A stretch of 64,000 nucleotides of DNA from contig JACREZ010000045.1 of NCBI GenBank assembly GCA_016212665.1, forward strand, positions 1 through 64,000, in the 5' to 3' direction. A program made the translations under genes and the position numbers. Shown one piece after another: positions 1 through 8,918 of the stretch; the stretch's first letter is position 1, and each line of letters begins with the position of its first letter. Under the pieces are notes generated by a model, which had not been told where the DNA came from, searched no databases, and saw only the letters and a list, made by a program, of their open reading frames with translations. This DNA is from Ignavibacteriota bacterium (GTDB lineage Bacteria > Bacteroidota > Ignavibacteria > UBA10030 > SZUA-254).

Positions 1-262
1 AATCAGGTAATAACACTAATTCCACGACTGTCACTTGCTCTTGAGAAGTACCGTAAATATAGTACGGAGTGTGTTCATCCACATAATTTCATAAAACTTG
101 TTTTATTCCTCTTCTCGCAATGACCATTCGGCAACACGCTCATCATAAACCTATCCGCCTACACATTACACACCTTCGATTGAACTCACGAACAAGATAC
201 ATTCTCTTTTCAATTCGATTATATCTCAAGTAATATTTTTTTTACAGTTTCATATGTGATAC

Positions 263-304
263 CACTCTCAATCATTCATCATCAATGTTGAGAGAGTGTT
301 TTTG
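263..304 (+). terminator. probable intrinsic terminator of a gene left of the window
   Basis: The arms CACT-CTCAA-CATT and AATG-TTGAG-AGTG pair with two small bulges and a 7-nt loop, and a run of five T follows directly. This fits a Rho-independent terminator for rightward transcription entering from outside the window. Confidence 0.5.
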
Positions 305-331
305 ATTAAAGAAAAAAAATATGTATTTTTG
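301..331 (+). promoter_or_regulatory. possible Bacteroidetes-type promoter of the oxidase cluster
   Basis: TTTG at 301-304 and TATTTTTG at 324-331 are separated by 19 nt. This matches the known Bacteroidetes primary sigma consensus (TTTG / TAnnTTTG). It lies about 110 nt before the first gene of the cluster. The surrounding sequence is AT-rich, so a chance match is possible. Confidence 0.35.
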
Positions 332-438
332 CATCCCGAAAAGCGAAAGAAACTTCTGTCTCGGGAACCTTTTTCAGGCTTCAATCCTTTTCATTACAAC
401 GACAACGTTTAATTATTCAACACTTAGGATTTCATTCG

Positions 439-1140
439 ATGACTACCTCTATCAGTAAATTTGTTCTTCTCCTCTTACTCAGCGCTTCCATAGCCATTTC
501 AGGCAATGTAAGCGGTAAAATTAACTTCAAAGGCGCAAAACCTGCCCCCTCGAAAATAAAAATGTCAAGCGACCAGAAATGCATGAAGGTTCATTCAGGC
601 AAAGATGTCGTTTCCGACCAGGTTGTAGTCAATGCAAACAACACTCTTCGCTGGACGTTCGTCTATGTGAAAAAAGGATTGGAAGGAAAGAAATTTCCTC
701 AACCCAAAAACAAAGCAAGCATTGACCAACAAGGTTGTATGTACTCTCCGCACGTTCTCGGGATGATGGTCAACCAACCATTAGAAATTATCAACAGCGA
801 CCCGACGATGCACAACATCCATGCACTTCCGAAAAACAGTCCGCAATTCAATATCGGGCAACCAATCAAAGGACAACGAACAACAAAAACATTTGCCAAA
901 GCAGAAACAATGGTTCGTGTCAAATGCGATGTCCACAACTGGATGGGCGCATGGGTTGGCGTACTTGACCATCCCTTCTTTGCAGTAAGTGATGGAGACG
1001 GAAATTTCGCCATCAAAGATTTACCTGCCGGTGATTATGAACTTGAAGCATGGCATGAAAAGTTCGGAACAAAAACAATGAAAGTCAAAGTCGGCGCATC
1101 CGACACACAAACAGCAGACTTTACCTTCGAAGGTAAGTAA
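439..1140 (+). CDS. secreted cupredoxin-like protein with regulatory-like C-terminal domain
   Basis: The protein has 233 residues and an N-terminal signal peptide (hydrophobic stretch at about 8-20). The middle part resembles plastocyanin/azurin-like domains seen in methylamine-utilisation-type proteins. It carries the segment CDVHNWMGAW with Cys, His and Met that could bind copper, and a second His-rich segment (MHNIHALP) upstream. The last 60 residues look like a carboxypeptidase regulatory-like beta-sandwich (DGDGNFAIKDLPAGDYELEAW). It sits directly before the oxidase subunit genes, so a role as a periplasmic electron carrier or copper protein for the oxidase is plausible but inferred. Confidence 0.7.
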   Translation: MTTSISKFVLLLLLSASIAISGNVSGKINFKGAKPAPSKIKMSSDQKCMKVHSGKDVVSDQVVVNANNTLRWTFVYVKKGLEGKKFPQPKNKASIDQQGCMYSPHVLGMMVNQPLEIINSDPTMHNIHALPKNSPQFNIGQPIKGQRTTKTFAKAETMVRVKCDVHNWMGAWVGVLDHPFFAVSDGDGNFAIKDLPAGDYELEAWHEKFGTKTMKVKVGASDTQTADFTFEGK

Positions 1141-1213
1141 CTAATTTTATAATTCACCCGGATGCAGAGGCAATCAGTCTCTGCATCTTGTTCTTTCATC
1201 ATAGAAGAGTCTC

Positions 1214-3100
1214 ATGAGCACATCTTCCCACTCTCACACCGCTGACGCGCACATCCACCATGATGCACACCATCATGAGCAAGGATTTTGGAGCAAATAC
1301 GTTTTCTCCACCGACCACAAAGTCATCGGTATCCAGTACGGAGTAACCTCCCTCCTTTTTCTATTTCTCGGTTTTACTTTGATGATGATAATGCGATGGC
1401 AACTCGCGTATCCCGGCGAACCTTTTCCCGTGATACGGTTTGTCCTACCAATCGGCATCATCGGTTTGCTGACGATGTTTGTTTCCGGTTTCAAACCTTC
1501 ACTCGGAACGACAGTCGGAGTGTTGTTCATGGCAATGGCGGCGTTGGTCTGGTATCTCGCTACCGGTGAAGAACGAATGCCGATGGGAATTATGGCGCCT
1601 GAATATTACAACTCGCTCGGCGCTATGCACGGAACAATCATGATATTTCTTGGAGTCGTTCCGCTTGGCGTCGGCGCATTCGGAAATTATGTCATGCCGT
1701 TGCAAATCGGCGCACCGGATATGGCATTCCCAAAACTCAATATGATGAGTTATTGGATTTACCTCGTCGGCGGAATTATCATGGTTATCAGTTTCTTCGT
1801 CCCCGGCGGCGCGGCAAACTCAGGTTGGACATCCTATCCTCCGCTTTCGGAGATAGCAACGACCGGGCAAACGTGGTGGCTCGTCGGAATGGTCTTTCTT
1901 ATTACCTCTTCTCTCCTCGGCTCCGTGAATTTCATCGTTACGATATTACAACTTCGGGCGAAGGGATTAAGTTTTATGAAACTCCCGTTCTTTGTTTGGG
2001 CGCAGTTAGTTACATCGTTCCTTCTTCTCCTTGCTTTCCCTCCACTCGAAGCGGCGGGGATTTTACAACTGCTCGATAGAGTTGCAGGAACTAGTTTCTT
2101 CCTCCCAAGCGGATTAGTCATCAGCGGAGAGAAACTTATGAACGCCGGCGGCGGAACTCCGATTCTCTGGCAACATCTGTTCTGGTTCCTTGCACACCCG
2201 GAAGTGTATGTTCTGATTCTCCCTGCGATGGGAATCATCTCTGAAATTATCGCGAACAATACCCGCAAACCTCTCTGGGGATATAAATACATTGTCTATT
2301 CCGCGCTCTTTATCGGGTTCATGTCCTTCATCGTCTGGGCGCATCACATGTACATCACCGGAATGGGAACAACCATCAGCGCGTTCTTTCAAACGACGAC
2401 GATGATTATCTCCGTCCCCTCCATCGTTATTTTGACCTCGCTCGCAATTTCGTTATACGGCGGCTCGATTCGATATAACACGGCAATGCTCTTTGCTCTT
2501 GCCTTCATCCCGATGTTCGGAATCGGCGGCTTGACAGGATTACCTCTCGGCTTAGCAACCTCCGATTTACATTTACACGACACGTACTATGTTATCGGGC
2601 ATTTCCACTATGTCGTAGCGCCTGGAACTATCTTTGCCCTCTTTGCAGGTATCTATTGGTGGTTTCCAAAACTCACCGGTAGAACGATGAACGAAACACT
2701 CGGCAAGATTCATTTCTGGGGTTCATTCGTCTGTATGAATTTTATTTTCTTCCCGATGTTGATTCAAGGTATGGCAGGGCTTTCCCGCCGTCTTTACGAT
2801 GGCGGCGAACAATACTCCCATTCCGCAAATGTCATTTACCTTAACGAAGTAATGTCTATCGCCGCATGGGTGATGGCGATTTTCCAAATCTTCTTTATTG
2901 TCAACGTCTTTCTCAGTATGAAAAAAGGAAAGAAGACAACCGATAATCATTGGGAAGCAACAACATTAGAGTGGTCTGCAACAACCGCGCCGCCGCTCGC
3001 ACACGGAAACTTTGTCACACTACCAACGGTCTATCACGGTCCGTACGAGTACAGCGTCCCCGGTGCGAAAAAAGATTTTACTCCTCAAAATGAAAAATAG
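1214..3100 (+). CDS. ctaD: cytochrome c oxidase subunit I
   Basis: This is the catalytic haem-copper subunit of an A-type terminal oxidase in the inner membrane. Ligand motifs are visible: His139 for the low-spin haem, HPEVY at 328-332 giving the CuB His and the cross-linked Tyr, HH at 377-378 for CuB, and His463/His465 for the haems. The protein has 628 residues. Two features are odd. The first 21 residues contain eight His. Between the first transmembrane helix and the AMHG helix there are about 55 residues that hold two extra hydrophobic stretches (about 74-92 and 97-117), where the family normally has a short loop. Genes for subunits III, IV and II follow. Confidence 0.97.
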   Translation: MSTSSHSHTADAHIHHDAHHHEQGFWSKYVFSTDHKVIGIQYGVTSLLFLFLGFTLMMIMRWQLAYPGEPFPVIRFVLPIGIIGLLTMFVSGFKPSLGTTVGVLFMAMAALVWYLATGEERMPMGIMAPEYYNSLGAMHGTIMIFLGVVPLGVGAFGNYVMPLQIGAPDMAFPKLNMMSYWIYLVGGIIMVISFFVPGGAANSGWTSYPPLSEIATTGQTWWLVGMVFLITSSLLGSVNFIVTILQLRAKGLSFMKLPFFVWAQLVTSFLLLLAFPPLEAAGILQLLDRVAGTSFFLPSGLVISGEKLMNAGGGTPILWQHLFWFLAHPEVYVLILPAMGIISEIIANNTRKPLWGYKYIVYSALFIGFMSFIVWAHHMYITGMGTTISAFFQTTTMIISVPSIVILTSLAISLYGGSIRYNTAMLFALAFIPMFGIGGLTGLPLGLATSDLHLHDTYYVIGHFHYVVAPGTIFALFAGIYWWFPKLTGRTMNETLGKIHFWGSFVCMNFIFFPMLIQGMAGLSRRLYDGGEQYSHSANVIYLNEVMSIAAWVMAIFQIFFIVNVFLSMKKGKKTTDNHWEATTLEWSATTAPPLAHGNFVTLPTVYHGPYEYSVPGAKKDFTPQNEK

Positions 3101-3110
3101 GTGAACAAGA

Positions 3111-3701
3111 ATGCAAATACCATATACAAGTGAACACCATCCCGAAACCGGCTTGTACAATGCCAAGTTGGGGATCTGGTTATTTCTTGCTTCAGAAGTG
3201 ATGCTCTTCGGAGCGTTGTTCACTTCGTACATCCTCCTCCGCATGGGCGCACCAACATGGCCCCACGGATGGGAGATACTCAACATTCCTCTTGCAACGG
3301 TAAATACTGTTGTTCTTATTGCATCAAGCGTAACGATGGTTATGTCGTGGGCTTCGCTCATGATGAACGACTTCAAAAAATATAAGATGTACATGGGAAT
3401 CACCGTCGTATGCGGTTTGATATTCCTTGTCATAAAAGGATTTGAATACGCTGCAAAATTTGAACATGGATATTTTCCGAGTACGAATAACTTTTTCGCC
3501 ACCTATTTTACACTAACAGGTTTACACGGATTACACGTCATCGGTGGTATTATCGTCAACGCATACTTCTGGGGTCCCGGAAGCAAAATGTGGAAAACAG
3601 AACCGCAACGGTTTGTCAACCGTATTGAAGTTGCCGGGTTGTACTGGCACTTCGTTGACCTTGTCTGGATTTTCCTTTTCCCATCACTGTATTTACTGTA
3701 G
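3111..3701 (+). CDS. ctaE: cytochrome c oxidase subunit III
   Basis: This 196-residue integral membrane protein has five predicted helices, which is the short bacterial form of subunit III. Typical segments are visible, such as LGIWLFLASEVMLFGALFTSY near the start and GLHGLHVIGG, and the C-terminal YWHFVDLVWIFLFPSLYL. It begins 10 nt after ctaD and is followed after 6 nt by the subunit IV gene, so the genes are very likely cotranscribed. Confidence 0.95.
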   Translation: MQIPYTSEHHPETGLYNAKLGIWLFLASEVMLFGALFTSYILLRMGAPTWPHGWEILNIPLATVNTVVLIASSVTMVMSWASLMMNDFKKYKMYMGITVVCGLIFLVIKGFEYAAKFEHGYFPSTNNFFATYFTLTGLHGLHVIGGIIVNAYFWGPGSKMWKTEPQRFVNRIEVAGLYWHFVDLVWIFLFPSLYLL

Positions 3702-3707
3702 GAAATT

Positions 3708-4019
3708 ATGGAACACTCACACGCAGAAATAAAAAAACACGTCCGAAAATATATTTTCGTTTTTGTCGCGCTCATGGCGTTGACCGTCGTAACGGTTGCA
3801 GTCTCGTACCTGCATCTTACCATGACCACCGCGGTGATTGTTGCGTTATTTATCGCTTCAATCAAAGGCGCTCTTGTTGCCGGCTATTTTATGCACTTGA
3901 TTTCTGAAAAGAAAGTTATTTATCTGACGCTTGCTTTTACTCTCTTCTTTTTCATCGGAATGATTGTGCTTACGATGTCTTCAATCTCAGACCAGGTAAT
4001 GATGCCCCATGTCTCTTAA
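3708..4019 (+). CDS. ctaF: cytochrome c oxidase subunit IV (prokaryotic type)
   Basis: The 103-residue protein has three predicted membrane helices and the typical prokaryotic COX4 pattern, including the segment IKGALVAGYFMHL. Its position between subunit III and subunit II genes supports the call. The start ATG lies 6 nt after the ctaE stop. The 3' end overlaps the next gene by 11 nt. Confidence 0.88.
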   Translation: MEHSHAEIKKHVRKYIFVFVALMALTVVTVAVSYLHLTMTTAVIVALFIASIKGALVAGYFMHLISEKKVIYLTLAFTLFFFIGMIVLTMSSISDQVMMPHVS

Positions 4020-4215
4020 ATCGTTTCACATATTTTTTATTACCGTCTCGACATTGTTCGCCTTCGGTTTCGCCGCATGGTTTATTAAATCATATAACAC
4101 GTCGGAAGAGGTGAGCAATCTATTTGCCGCACTGCTTTCTGCTATAAGCGGCGTCGGGCTGATTATCTATGGCATTCGTTTCCTGAAGAAACTGCAACAC
4201 GTCCGGTTTCTATGA
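4009..4215 (+). CDS. small two-helix membrane protein of the oxidase operon
   Basis: The 68-residue product has two hydrophobic helices (about 6-26 and 36-56) and a basic tail. I do not recognise the family. It overlaps ctaF by 11 nt and the next gene by 4 nt, which suggests translational coupling and a real gene. A role in oxidase assembly or as an accessory subunit is inferred from position only. Confidence 0.6.
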   Translation: MSLKSFHIFFITVSTLFAFGFAAWFIKSYNTSEEVSNLFAALLSAISGVGLIIYGIRFLKKLQHVRFL

Positions 4216-4514
4216 TTCGACATTTTCTTATCATCGCCCTTCTCGTTCTCACAATTCCATCGTCAAACGGAATTGCGTGTCCGAGTTGTTTCGGGGCGGC
4301 AGATAATGCAACAATGGATGCGGCGAACACTGCCGTATGGGTGTTGCTTGGCATTACCGGTTTTGTGTTACTGAGCGTCGTCGGCTTTTCCTTCTTTGTC
4401 TGGAAACGGACGAAACGTTTACACACTCAACTTTCACACGACTCTTATATTGACGATAACGGAATTATACATCTGAAAAATAACAAAGGAATTTTTGAAT
4501 GGAACAATTCTTAG
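4212..4514 (+). CDS. membrane-anchored CxxC protein of the oxidase operon
   Basis: The 100-residue protein starts with a signal peptide or signal anchor. A CPSC motif lies at the presumed mature N-terminus, followed by a second transmembrane helix (about 45-65) and a charged tail. The CxxC pair would face the periplasm and could bind copper or take part in thiol chemistry needed for CuA assembly; this is an inference. The gene overlaps its neighbours by 4 and 16 nt. The family was not recognised. Confidence 0.6.
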   Translation: MIRHFLIIALLVLTIPSSNGIACPSCFGAADNATMDAANTAVWVLLGITGFVLLSVVGFSFFVWKRTKRLHTQLSHDSYIDDNGIIHLKNNKGIFEWNNS

Positions 4515-5863
4515 GACTTCCACCAATCGCTTCTGAACATGGAATTGAAGTTGACCACCTGCTTGTGCTTTTGCACTGGCTCATGCTCATCTTGTTCGTG
4601 GGTTGGACTTCATACTTTCTCTATGCACTTATTCGATTTCGAAAAAAGAGCCAACCGGTCGCGAACTATGTTGGCACAAAAAGTAAAATCGTTCTCTATC
4701 TCGCGTTAGCAATTGCAATATTCGAAGTTGTCCTTGATGTTGCCTACTCCGTTCCGGTTTGGGAAAAGCGCATCAACGAATTTCCATCGGAGAAGGAAGC
4801 CACCGTTGTGCGTATCGTTGCAGAACAGTTTGCATGGAATATTCACTATCCGGGACCGGATGGAATTTTCGGCAAAACGTCACTTAATTTAATTGACCCC
4901 GATAATCCGCTCGGTCTTGACAGAAACGACCCGGGTGCGAAAGATGACATTATTACTATCAATCAACTCAATGTCCCGGTGAATAAACCGGTGATTGTTC
5001 GTCTGACTTCAAAAGATGTTATTCACAGTCTCAATCTTCCGTTTCTTCGTTTGAAACAAGATGCAATTCCGGGAATGATGATTCCGTTGTGGTTCATGCC
5101 GAACAAGACGACAGCGGAAATCCAACAAACTCTTGCTCACAAAGTTCAACTCAAACCGTTTATTGAAAAAACGAAATCTGTTACAATTCCACCTGAACAA
5201 ACGCTCTCAATCAGTGGCAGCGCTCTGGATGGATTTGTTCTCACGCAGGACGCGATAGATAATACGGGCGCATCCATTCTTAGTGCAGGAGAATTGTTAA
5301 ATTCGGACAACGTTAAGCGTCTTATTGAAAATAACGTCACCTCCGTGAAAGCAAGAGAAGTTGCTCAACTCGATAAGTACCTCTCAACTCAGGAAATCAA
5401 AGATAAAGATGGTAATCCTGTATTAATGAAAGGCGAACCGATGATGGAGGAAGCGGTAACACGTGCAATGAAAGCAGGCGCTACACAACTTTCCGTTCGT
5501 CCATCTGCCAAACTCGATACATACGTGGCGATGGAGGAGTACAAAGACAACTCCGGGAATGTCATTCTTGAAAAGAACGGTTTCGTTGACGATGCCATCA
5601 TAGATAAATTAGTTGAAGCAGGAATTATGGAAATTACTATTTCTACTTCCACTCCGACAGAGATTGCCTGCGCTCAGTTATGCGGACTCGGTCATTACAG
5701 AATGCGCGGCTACATGATCATTCAAACTCCCGAAGAATTTAACGCGTGGATGACGGAACAGTTATCTTCGTTGCAACCTGTTGAAGAGCCGGTTGATTCA
5801 ACTTCAATGATGACTGATTCAACAACCATCAGTACGGAAACACCACAGGAGAATAATCAGTGA
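4499..5863 (+). CDS. ctaC: cytochrome c oxidase subunit II with a large insertion in the CuA domain
   Basis: Two N-terminal helices (about 20-46 and 64-86) anchor a periplasmic cupredoxin domain. CuA ligands are present: His176 in DVIHSLNLP, and Cys391, Cys395, His399 and Met402 in CAQLCGLGHYRM. In normal subunit II the segment WFMP is followed within a few residues by the CxxxC loop. Here about 180 residues (roughly 206-386) are inserted between them. The insert contains three similar modules of about 48 residues, each with a pattern of the kind DxxGxxI, glycine, then a helix and 'AGxxxxxVR'. The C-terminal tail is Ser/Thr/Glu-rich. The gene overlaps ctaA by 4 nt. Confidence 0.93.
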   Translation: MEQFLGLPPIASEHGIEVDHLLVLLHWLMLILFVGWTSYFLYALIRFRKKSQPVANYVGTKSKIVLYLALAIAIFEVVLDVAYSVPVWEKRINEFPSEKEATVVRIVAEQFAWNIHYPGPDGIFGKTSLNLIDPDNPLGLDRNDPGAKDDIITINQLNVPVNKPVIVRLTSKDVIHSLNLPFLRLKQDAIPGMMIPLWFMPNKTTAEIQQTLAHKVQLKPFIEKTKSVTIPPEQTLSISGSALDGFVLTQDAIDNTGASILSAGELLNSDNVKRLIENNVTSVKAREVAQLDKYLSTQEIKDKDGNPVLMKGEPMMEEAVTRAMKAGATQLSVRPSAKLDTYVAMEEYKDNSGNVILEKNGFVDDAIIDKLVEAGIMEITISTSTPTEIACAQLCGLGHYRMRGYMIIQTPEEFNAWMTEQLSSLQPVEEPVDSTSMMTDSTTISTETPQENNQ

Positions 5864-6903
5864 GAGGTTACAGCAAAGCCCTTAATCGTTTTGCAATTAT
5901 CGTTGCCTGCTCAACATTTTTTCTGATTATCGCAGGCGGCTATGTAACAAGCACACAATCCGGATTGTCCGTTCCCGATTGGCCCAACACGTACGGACAT
6001 TTCATGTTCTCCTTTCCGCTTGACCAAATGGTCGGTGGAATCTTTTATGAACATTCTCATCGTTTGATTGCTTCCGTTGTAGGTTTCCTAACAGTTATTC
6101 TTGCATTTTGGCTTTGGAAAAAAGATGACAGAAAGTGGGTCAGAGTTTTAGGCTTTGTCGCTCTTGGTTCTGTCATTACGCAAGGAATTCTCGGTGGCTT
6201 GACTGTACTTTTTTTCCTACCGACAGCAATCTCGGTTTCTCATGCAACACTTGCTCAATCATTCTTTGGCATTGTTGCTTCAATTGCGCTTTTTACATCT
6301 AAATGGTGGCGGGATGAACAACCTAAATTGAAGGATTCATCAAACAATCTTACAAGATTGACGATGTTCACCACTGCCGCGATTTTCATTCAACTTATAC
6401 TCGGCGCATTGATGAGACACTCGGAAGCAGGACTTGCTGTTCCTGATTTTCCTTTTGCGTACGGTCAGTGGCTTCCTTCTTTCAGTCCTGAAGCGATGCG
6501 AACATACAACGAATATCTTGAATCAATCGGTCTTCGCATCTTTGCTGATGAGCCGATTACTGCTTCACAAGTTCTCGTTCACATGCTTCACAGAGTTTGG
6601 GCGTTCGTCGTTGCCGGTCTTGCAATCTGGACAGCATTCCAATTGCAAAAGCATGCCGTAAAAAGCAAACGGCTCTCCCGCCTCTCGCTTCTGTTGTTTG
6701 TTTTGATTTTGATTCAAATAACACTCGGCGCGTTCACCGTTCTTTCTCAAAAAGCAATTGATGTTACAACTGCACATGTTGCAACCGGCGCGCTCCTCCT
6801 TATCATTTCTGTTCTGACAACATTGCACACTGTGAAGTTGTTCGGATTTTCAGAGAAGAAACATGTTGCTTATTCATTCAAAACAAAAGAAGTGACCGCA
6901 TGA
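5860..6903 (+). CDS. ctaA: heme A synthase
   Basis: This COX15/CtaA-family membrane protein (347 residues, eight predicted helices) oxidises a methyl group of haem O to give haem A for the oxidase. The paired half-molecule architecture is visible, with haem-ligand His in EHSHRL, SHATLAQ, VHMLHR and TAHVATGA. PDWPNTYG and PDFPFAYGQWLP mark the two equivalent periplasmic loops. The ATG overlaps the ctaC stop by 4 nt and its own stop overlaps ctaB by 4 nt. Confidence 0.95.
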   Translation: MRGYSKALNRFAIIVACSTFFLIIAGGYVTSTQSGLSVPDWPNTYGHFMFSFPLDQMVGGIFYEHSHRLIASVVGFLTVILAFWLWKKDDRKWVRVLGFVALGSVITQGILGGLTVLFFLPTAISVSHATLAQSFFGIVASIALFTSKWWRDEQPKLKDSSNNLTRLTMFTTAAIFIQLILGALMRHSEAGLAVPDFPFAYGQWLPSFSPEAMRTYNEYLESIGLRIFADEPITASQVLVHMLHRVWAFVVAGLAIWTAFQLQKHAVKSKRLSRLSLLLFVLILIQITLGAFTVLSQKAIDVTTAHVATGALLLIISVLTTLHTVKLFGFSEKKHVAYSFKTKEVTA

Positions 6904-7829
6904 ACACACAGGCAAATGTGTTATCACAACCGATGACAAGAACCCGCTCCCGCTTTCTCGATTACATTGAATTGATGAAACCGGAATTGACGTTCCTTTC
7001 TGTTTTGACTACGCTCTGCGGTTTCTATCTTGCAACACAAGGCGAAATGGATTGGTGGCTGTTCATCAACGTTGCGATTGGAACCACACTCGTCGGCGGC
7101 GGTGCAGGCGCGCTCAATCAATACATCGAACGCGCATACGATGCGATGATGAAAAGAACGGAACGCCGGCCACTACCCGCTGGGAGATTATTTCCCATCG
7201 AAGTCTTGGTCTTCGGTGTTCTGATTTCTGTCTTCGGAATTTTGCAATTAACAATTCTTGTGAATGTGCTGACCGGATTTCTCGCGTTCCTCACATGGAG
7301 TTCCTATTTATTTCTCTACACACCGTTGAAACGCATCTCTCCCATTTCAACCCTCATCGGCGGCATCCCCGGCGCACTTCCACCAATGATGGGATGGACT
7401 GCAGTTCGAAATGAAATTACGATTGAAGCATGGGTTCTCTTTGCTATTTTATTCTTTTGGCAGATGCCGCACTTCTTCTCACTCGCTTGGATGTATAGAA
7501 AAGATTACGCAAAAGCCGGCTTTAAAATTCTCTCTGTCGTTGATGAATCGGGAAAACGAACAAGCCGACAAATCTTTGCATACCTCCTTGCTCTGATTCC
7601 GGCAAGCATCGCTCCGACAGTTATCGGAATGACCGGCTCGCTCTCCGTTATCAGCGCGTTGTTCCTTGGATTCGGTTTTCTTATATTTGGCGTAGCGTTG
7701 ATGAAGTTTTCACGTCAACACTCAGGAGATTCACTGAGCAAAGTCAATTATTATTCGCGCAAACTATTTTTTGCATCGCTTGTGTATCTGCCTGTTCTGA
7801 TGATTATGTTGAGTTTAGATAAATTGTAA
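6900..7829 (+). CDS. ctaB: protoheme IX farnesyltransferase (heme O synthase)
   Basis: This UbiA-family prenyltransferase (309 residues, multiple helices) farnesylates haem B to haem O, the substrate of CtaA. The characteristic motif NQYIERAYDAMMKRTERRPLP is the polyprenyl-diphosphate/Mg-binding loop, and YTPLKR and the second polar loop MYRKDYAKAG are also typical. It is tightly linked to ctaA (4-nt overlap) and to the ABC gene (TAATG overlap). Confidence 0.95.
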   Translation: MNTQANVLSQPMTRTRSRFLDYIELMKPELTFLSVLTTLCGFYLATQGEMDWWLFINVAIGTTLVGGGAGALNQYIERAYDAMMKRTERRPLPAGRLFPIEVLVFGVLISVFGILQLTILVNVLTGFLAFLTWSSYLFLYTPLKRISPISTLIGGIPGALPPMMGWTAVRNEITIEAWVLFAILFFWQMPHFFSLAWMYRKDYAKAGFKILSVVDESGKRTSRQIFAYLLALIPASIAPTVIGMTGSLSVISALFLGFGFLIFGVALMKFSRQHSGDSLSKVNYYSRKLFFASLVYLPVLMIMLSLDKL

Positions 7830-8770
7830 TGAATCCTGTTGTAGATATAAAAAACCTCTCCCACTCCTACCCGCCAACCCGAAAACAATTAGAACCACGC
7901 CAAGCGCTCAAGAACGTTTCACTGCAAATTCACAAGGCAGAAATATTTTGCCTGCTCGGTCCGAACGGGAGTGGCAAAAGTACGCTCTTCAAGATTCTCT
8001 CGACACTCATTACGCCGGGCGAGGGTTCGGTCAATATTCTCAATTACGACTTGGCTACTCAGCCTGATGATGTTCGAAAACAGATTGGTGTTGTGTTTCA
8101 GCATCCGAGTTTAGATATCAAACTCACAGCACGTGAGAATCTTCTTCATCAAGGACATCTTTATGGATTGCGTGGCGCAGAACTACGCAACAGAATTTCT
8201 GAAATGCTTTGCCGCGTCGGTTTAACCGAACGAACGAACGACCTCGTCGAACATCTTTCCGGCGGAAACCAACGACGTGTTGAACTTGCAAAAGGATTAC
8301 TCCATTATCCGAAATTGATGTTCCTCGATGAACCAAGCACCGGCGTTGACCCCGGCGCACGTCGTGACTTTATGAACTATCTCAAAGAGTTGAGAGACAA
8401 AAATGAAATCACCATCATTCTCACAACACACATTCTTGAAGAAGCGGATGCATGCGATAGAATTGCGATTCTCGATAACGGAAATTTGGTTGCGCTCGGT
8501 ACGCCGCAAGAGTTGAAGCATGAAATCGGCGGCGATGTTATCACGCTGACCTCTACCAATTCCACAACATTATCTGAGGAAATTAAAAACCGTTTCGGAG
8601 ATTCGTCAACAGTGATAGACAACGTCGTTCACATCGAACGAAGAAACGGAAGCGAATTCATCCCCGACCTTGTCCACGCCTTTCCCGATTTGATTGAAAG
8701 TGTTACACTTAAAAAGCCCTCACTTGAAGATGTATTCATTCATAAAACGGGGCATCGGTTTTGGAATTAA
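7829..8770 (+). CDS. ABC transporter ATP-binding protein
   Basis: The 313-residue protein has a Walker A motif (GPNGSGKST), an ABC signature (LSGGNQRRVELAKG), Walker B (LMFLDEPSTGVDP) and the His switch (TTHILEEA). A C-terminal extension resembles the DrrA-type exporter ATPases. It starts within the ctaB stop codon and pairs with the permease gene 149 nt downstream. The position among oxidase biogenesis genes suggests export of something needed for oxidase or cytochrome assembly, in the manner of NosFY, but the substrate is not visible. Confidence 0.9.
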   Translation: MNPVVDIKNLSHSYPPTRKQLEPRQALKNVSLQIHKAEIFCLLGPNGSGKSTLFKILSTLITPGEGSVNILNYDLATQPDDVRKQIGVVFQHPSLDIKLTARENLLHQGHLYGLRGAELRNRISEMLCRVGLTERTNDLVEHLSGGNQRRVELAKGLLHYPKLMFLDEPSTGVDPGARRDFMNYLKELRDKNEITIILTTHILEEADACDRIAILDNGNLVALGTPQELKHEIGGDVITLTSTNSTTLSEEIKNRFGDSSTVIDNVVHIERRNGSEFIPDLVHAFPDLIESVTLKKPSLEDVFIHKTGHRFWN

Positions 8771-8918
8771 TTACACATGGCATCTGTCAATCGTCATTGG
8801 TCATTTGTCATTTGTGTTATAATCATCAGCAACCAGAAATCGGCAATCATCAATCGAAAATGATTCATTCAGAATTTATTAACCTCAAACCCCTAACCAC
8901 GAACCCGTAACCAAGACC
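8771..8918. repeat. intergenic short-period degenerate repeats
   Basis: The spacer between the two ABC genes is made of related short words such as TCATTGGTCATTTGTCATTTG, AATCGGCAATCATCAATCG and AACCCCTAACCACGAACCCGTAACC. Each word recurs with a period of about 7-9 nt. Similar words occur in other spacers of this window (10326-10497, 17950-18112, 30342-30412). No gene or terminator is visible. Confidence 0.55.

Larger units (their letters stand above)
1..438. other. upstream region without a recognisable gene
   Basis: No convincing coding sequence is visible before the first gene. The stretch is AT-rich and contains a small hairpin near 52-68, a terminator-like hairpin at 263-304 and a possible promoter at 301-331. 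It probably separates a rightward gene lying outside the window from the oxidase cluster. Confidence 0.5.

Noticed and set aside
1834-2292. 152-codon open frame antisense to ctaD
   Set aside because: It lies wholly inside a well-supported gene, has no recognisable domain and follows from the codon pattern of the real frame.
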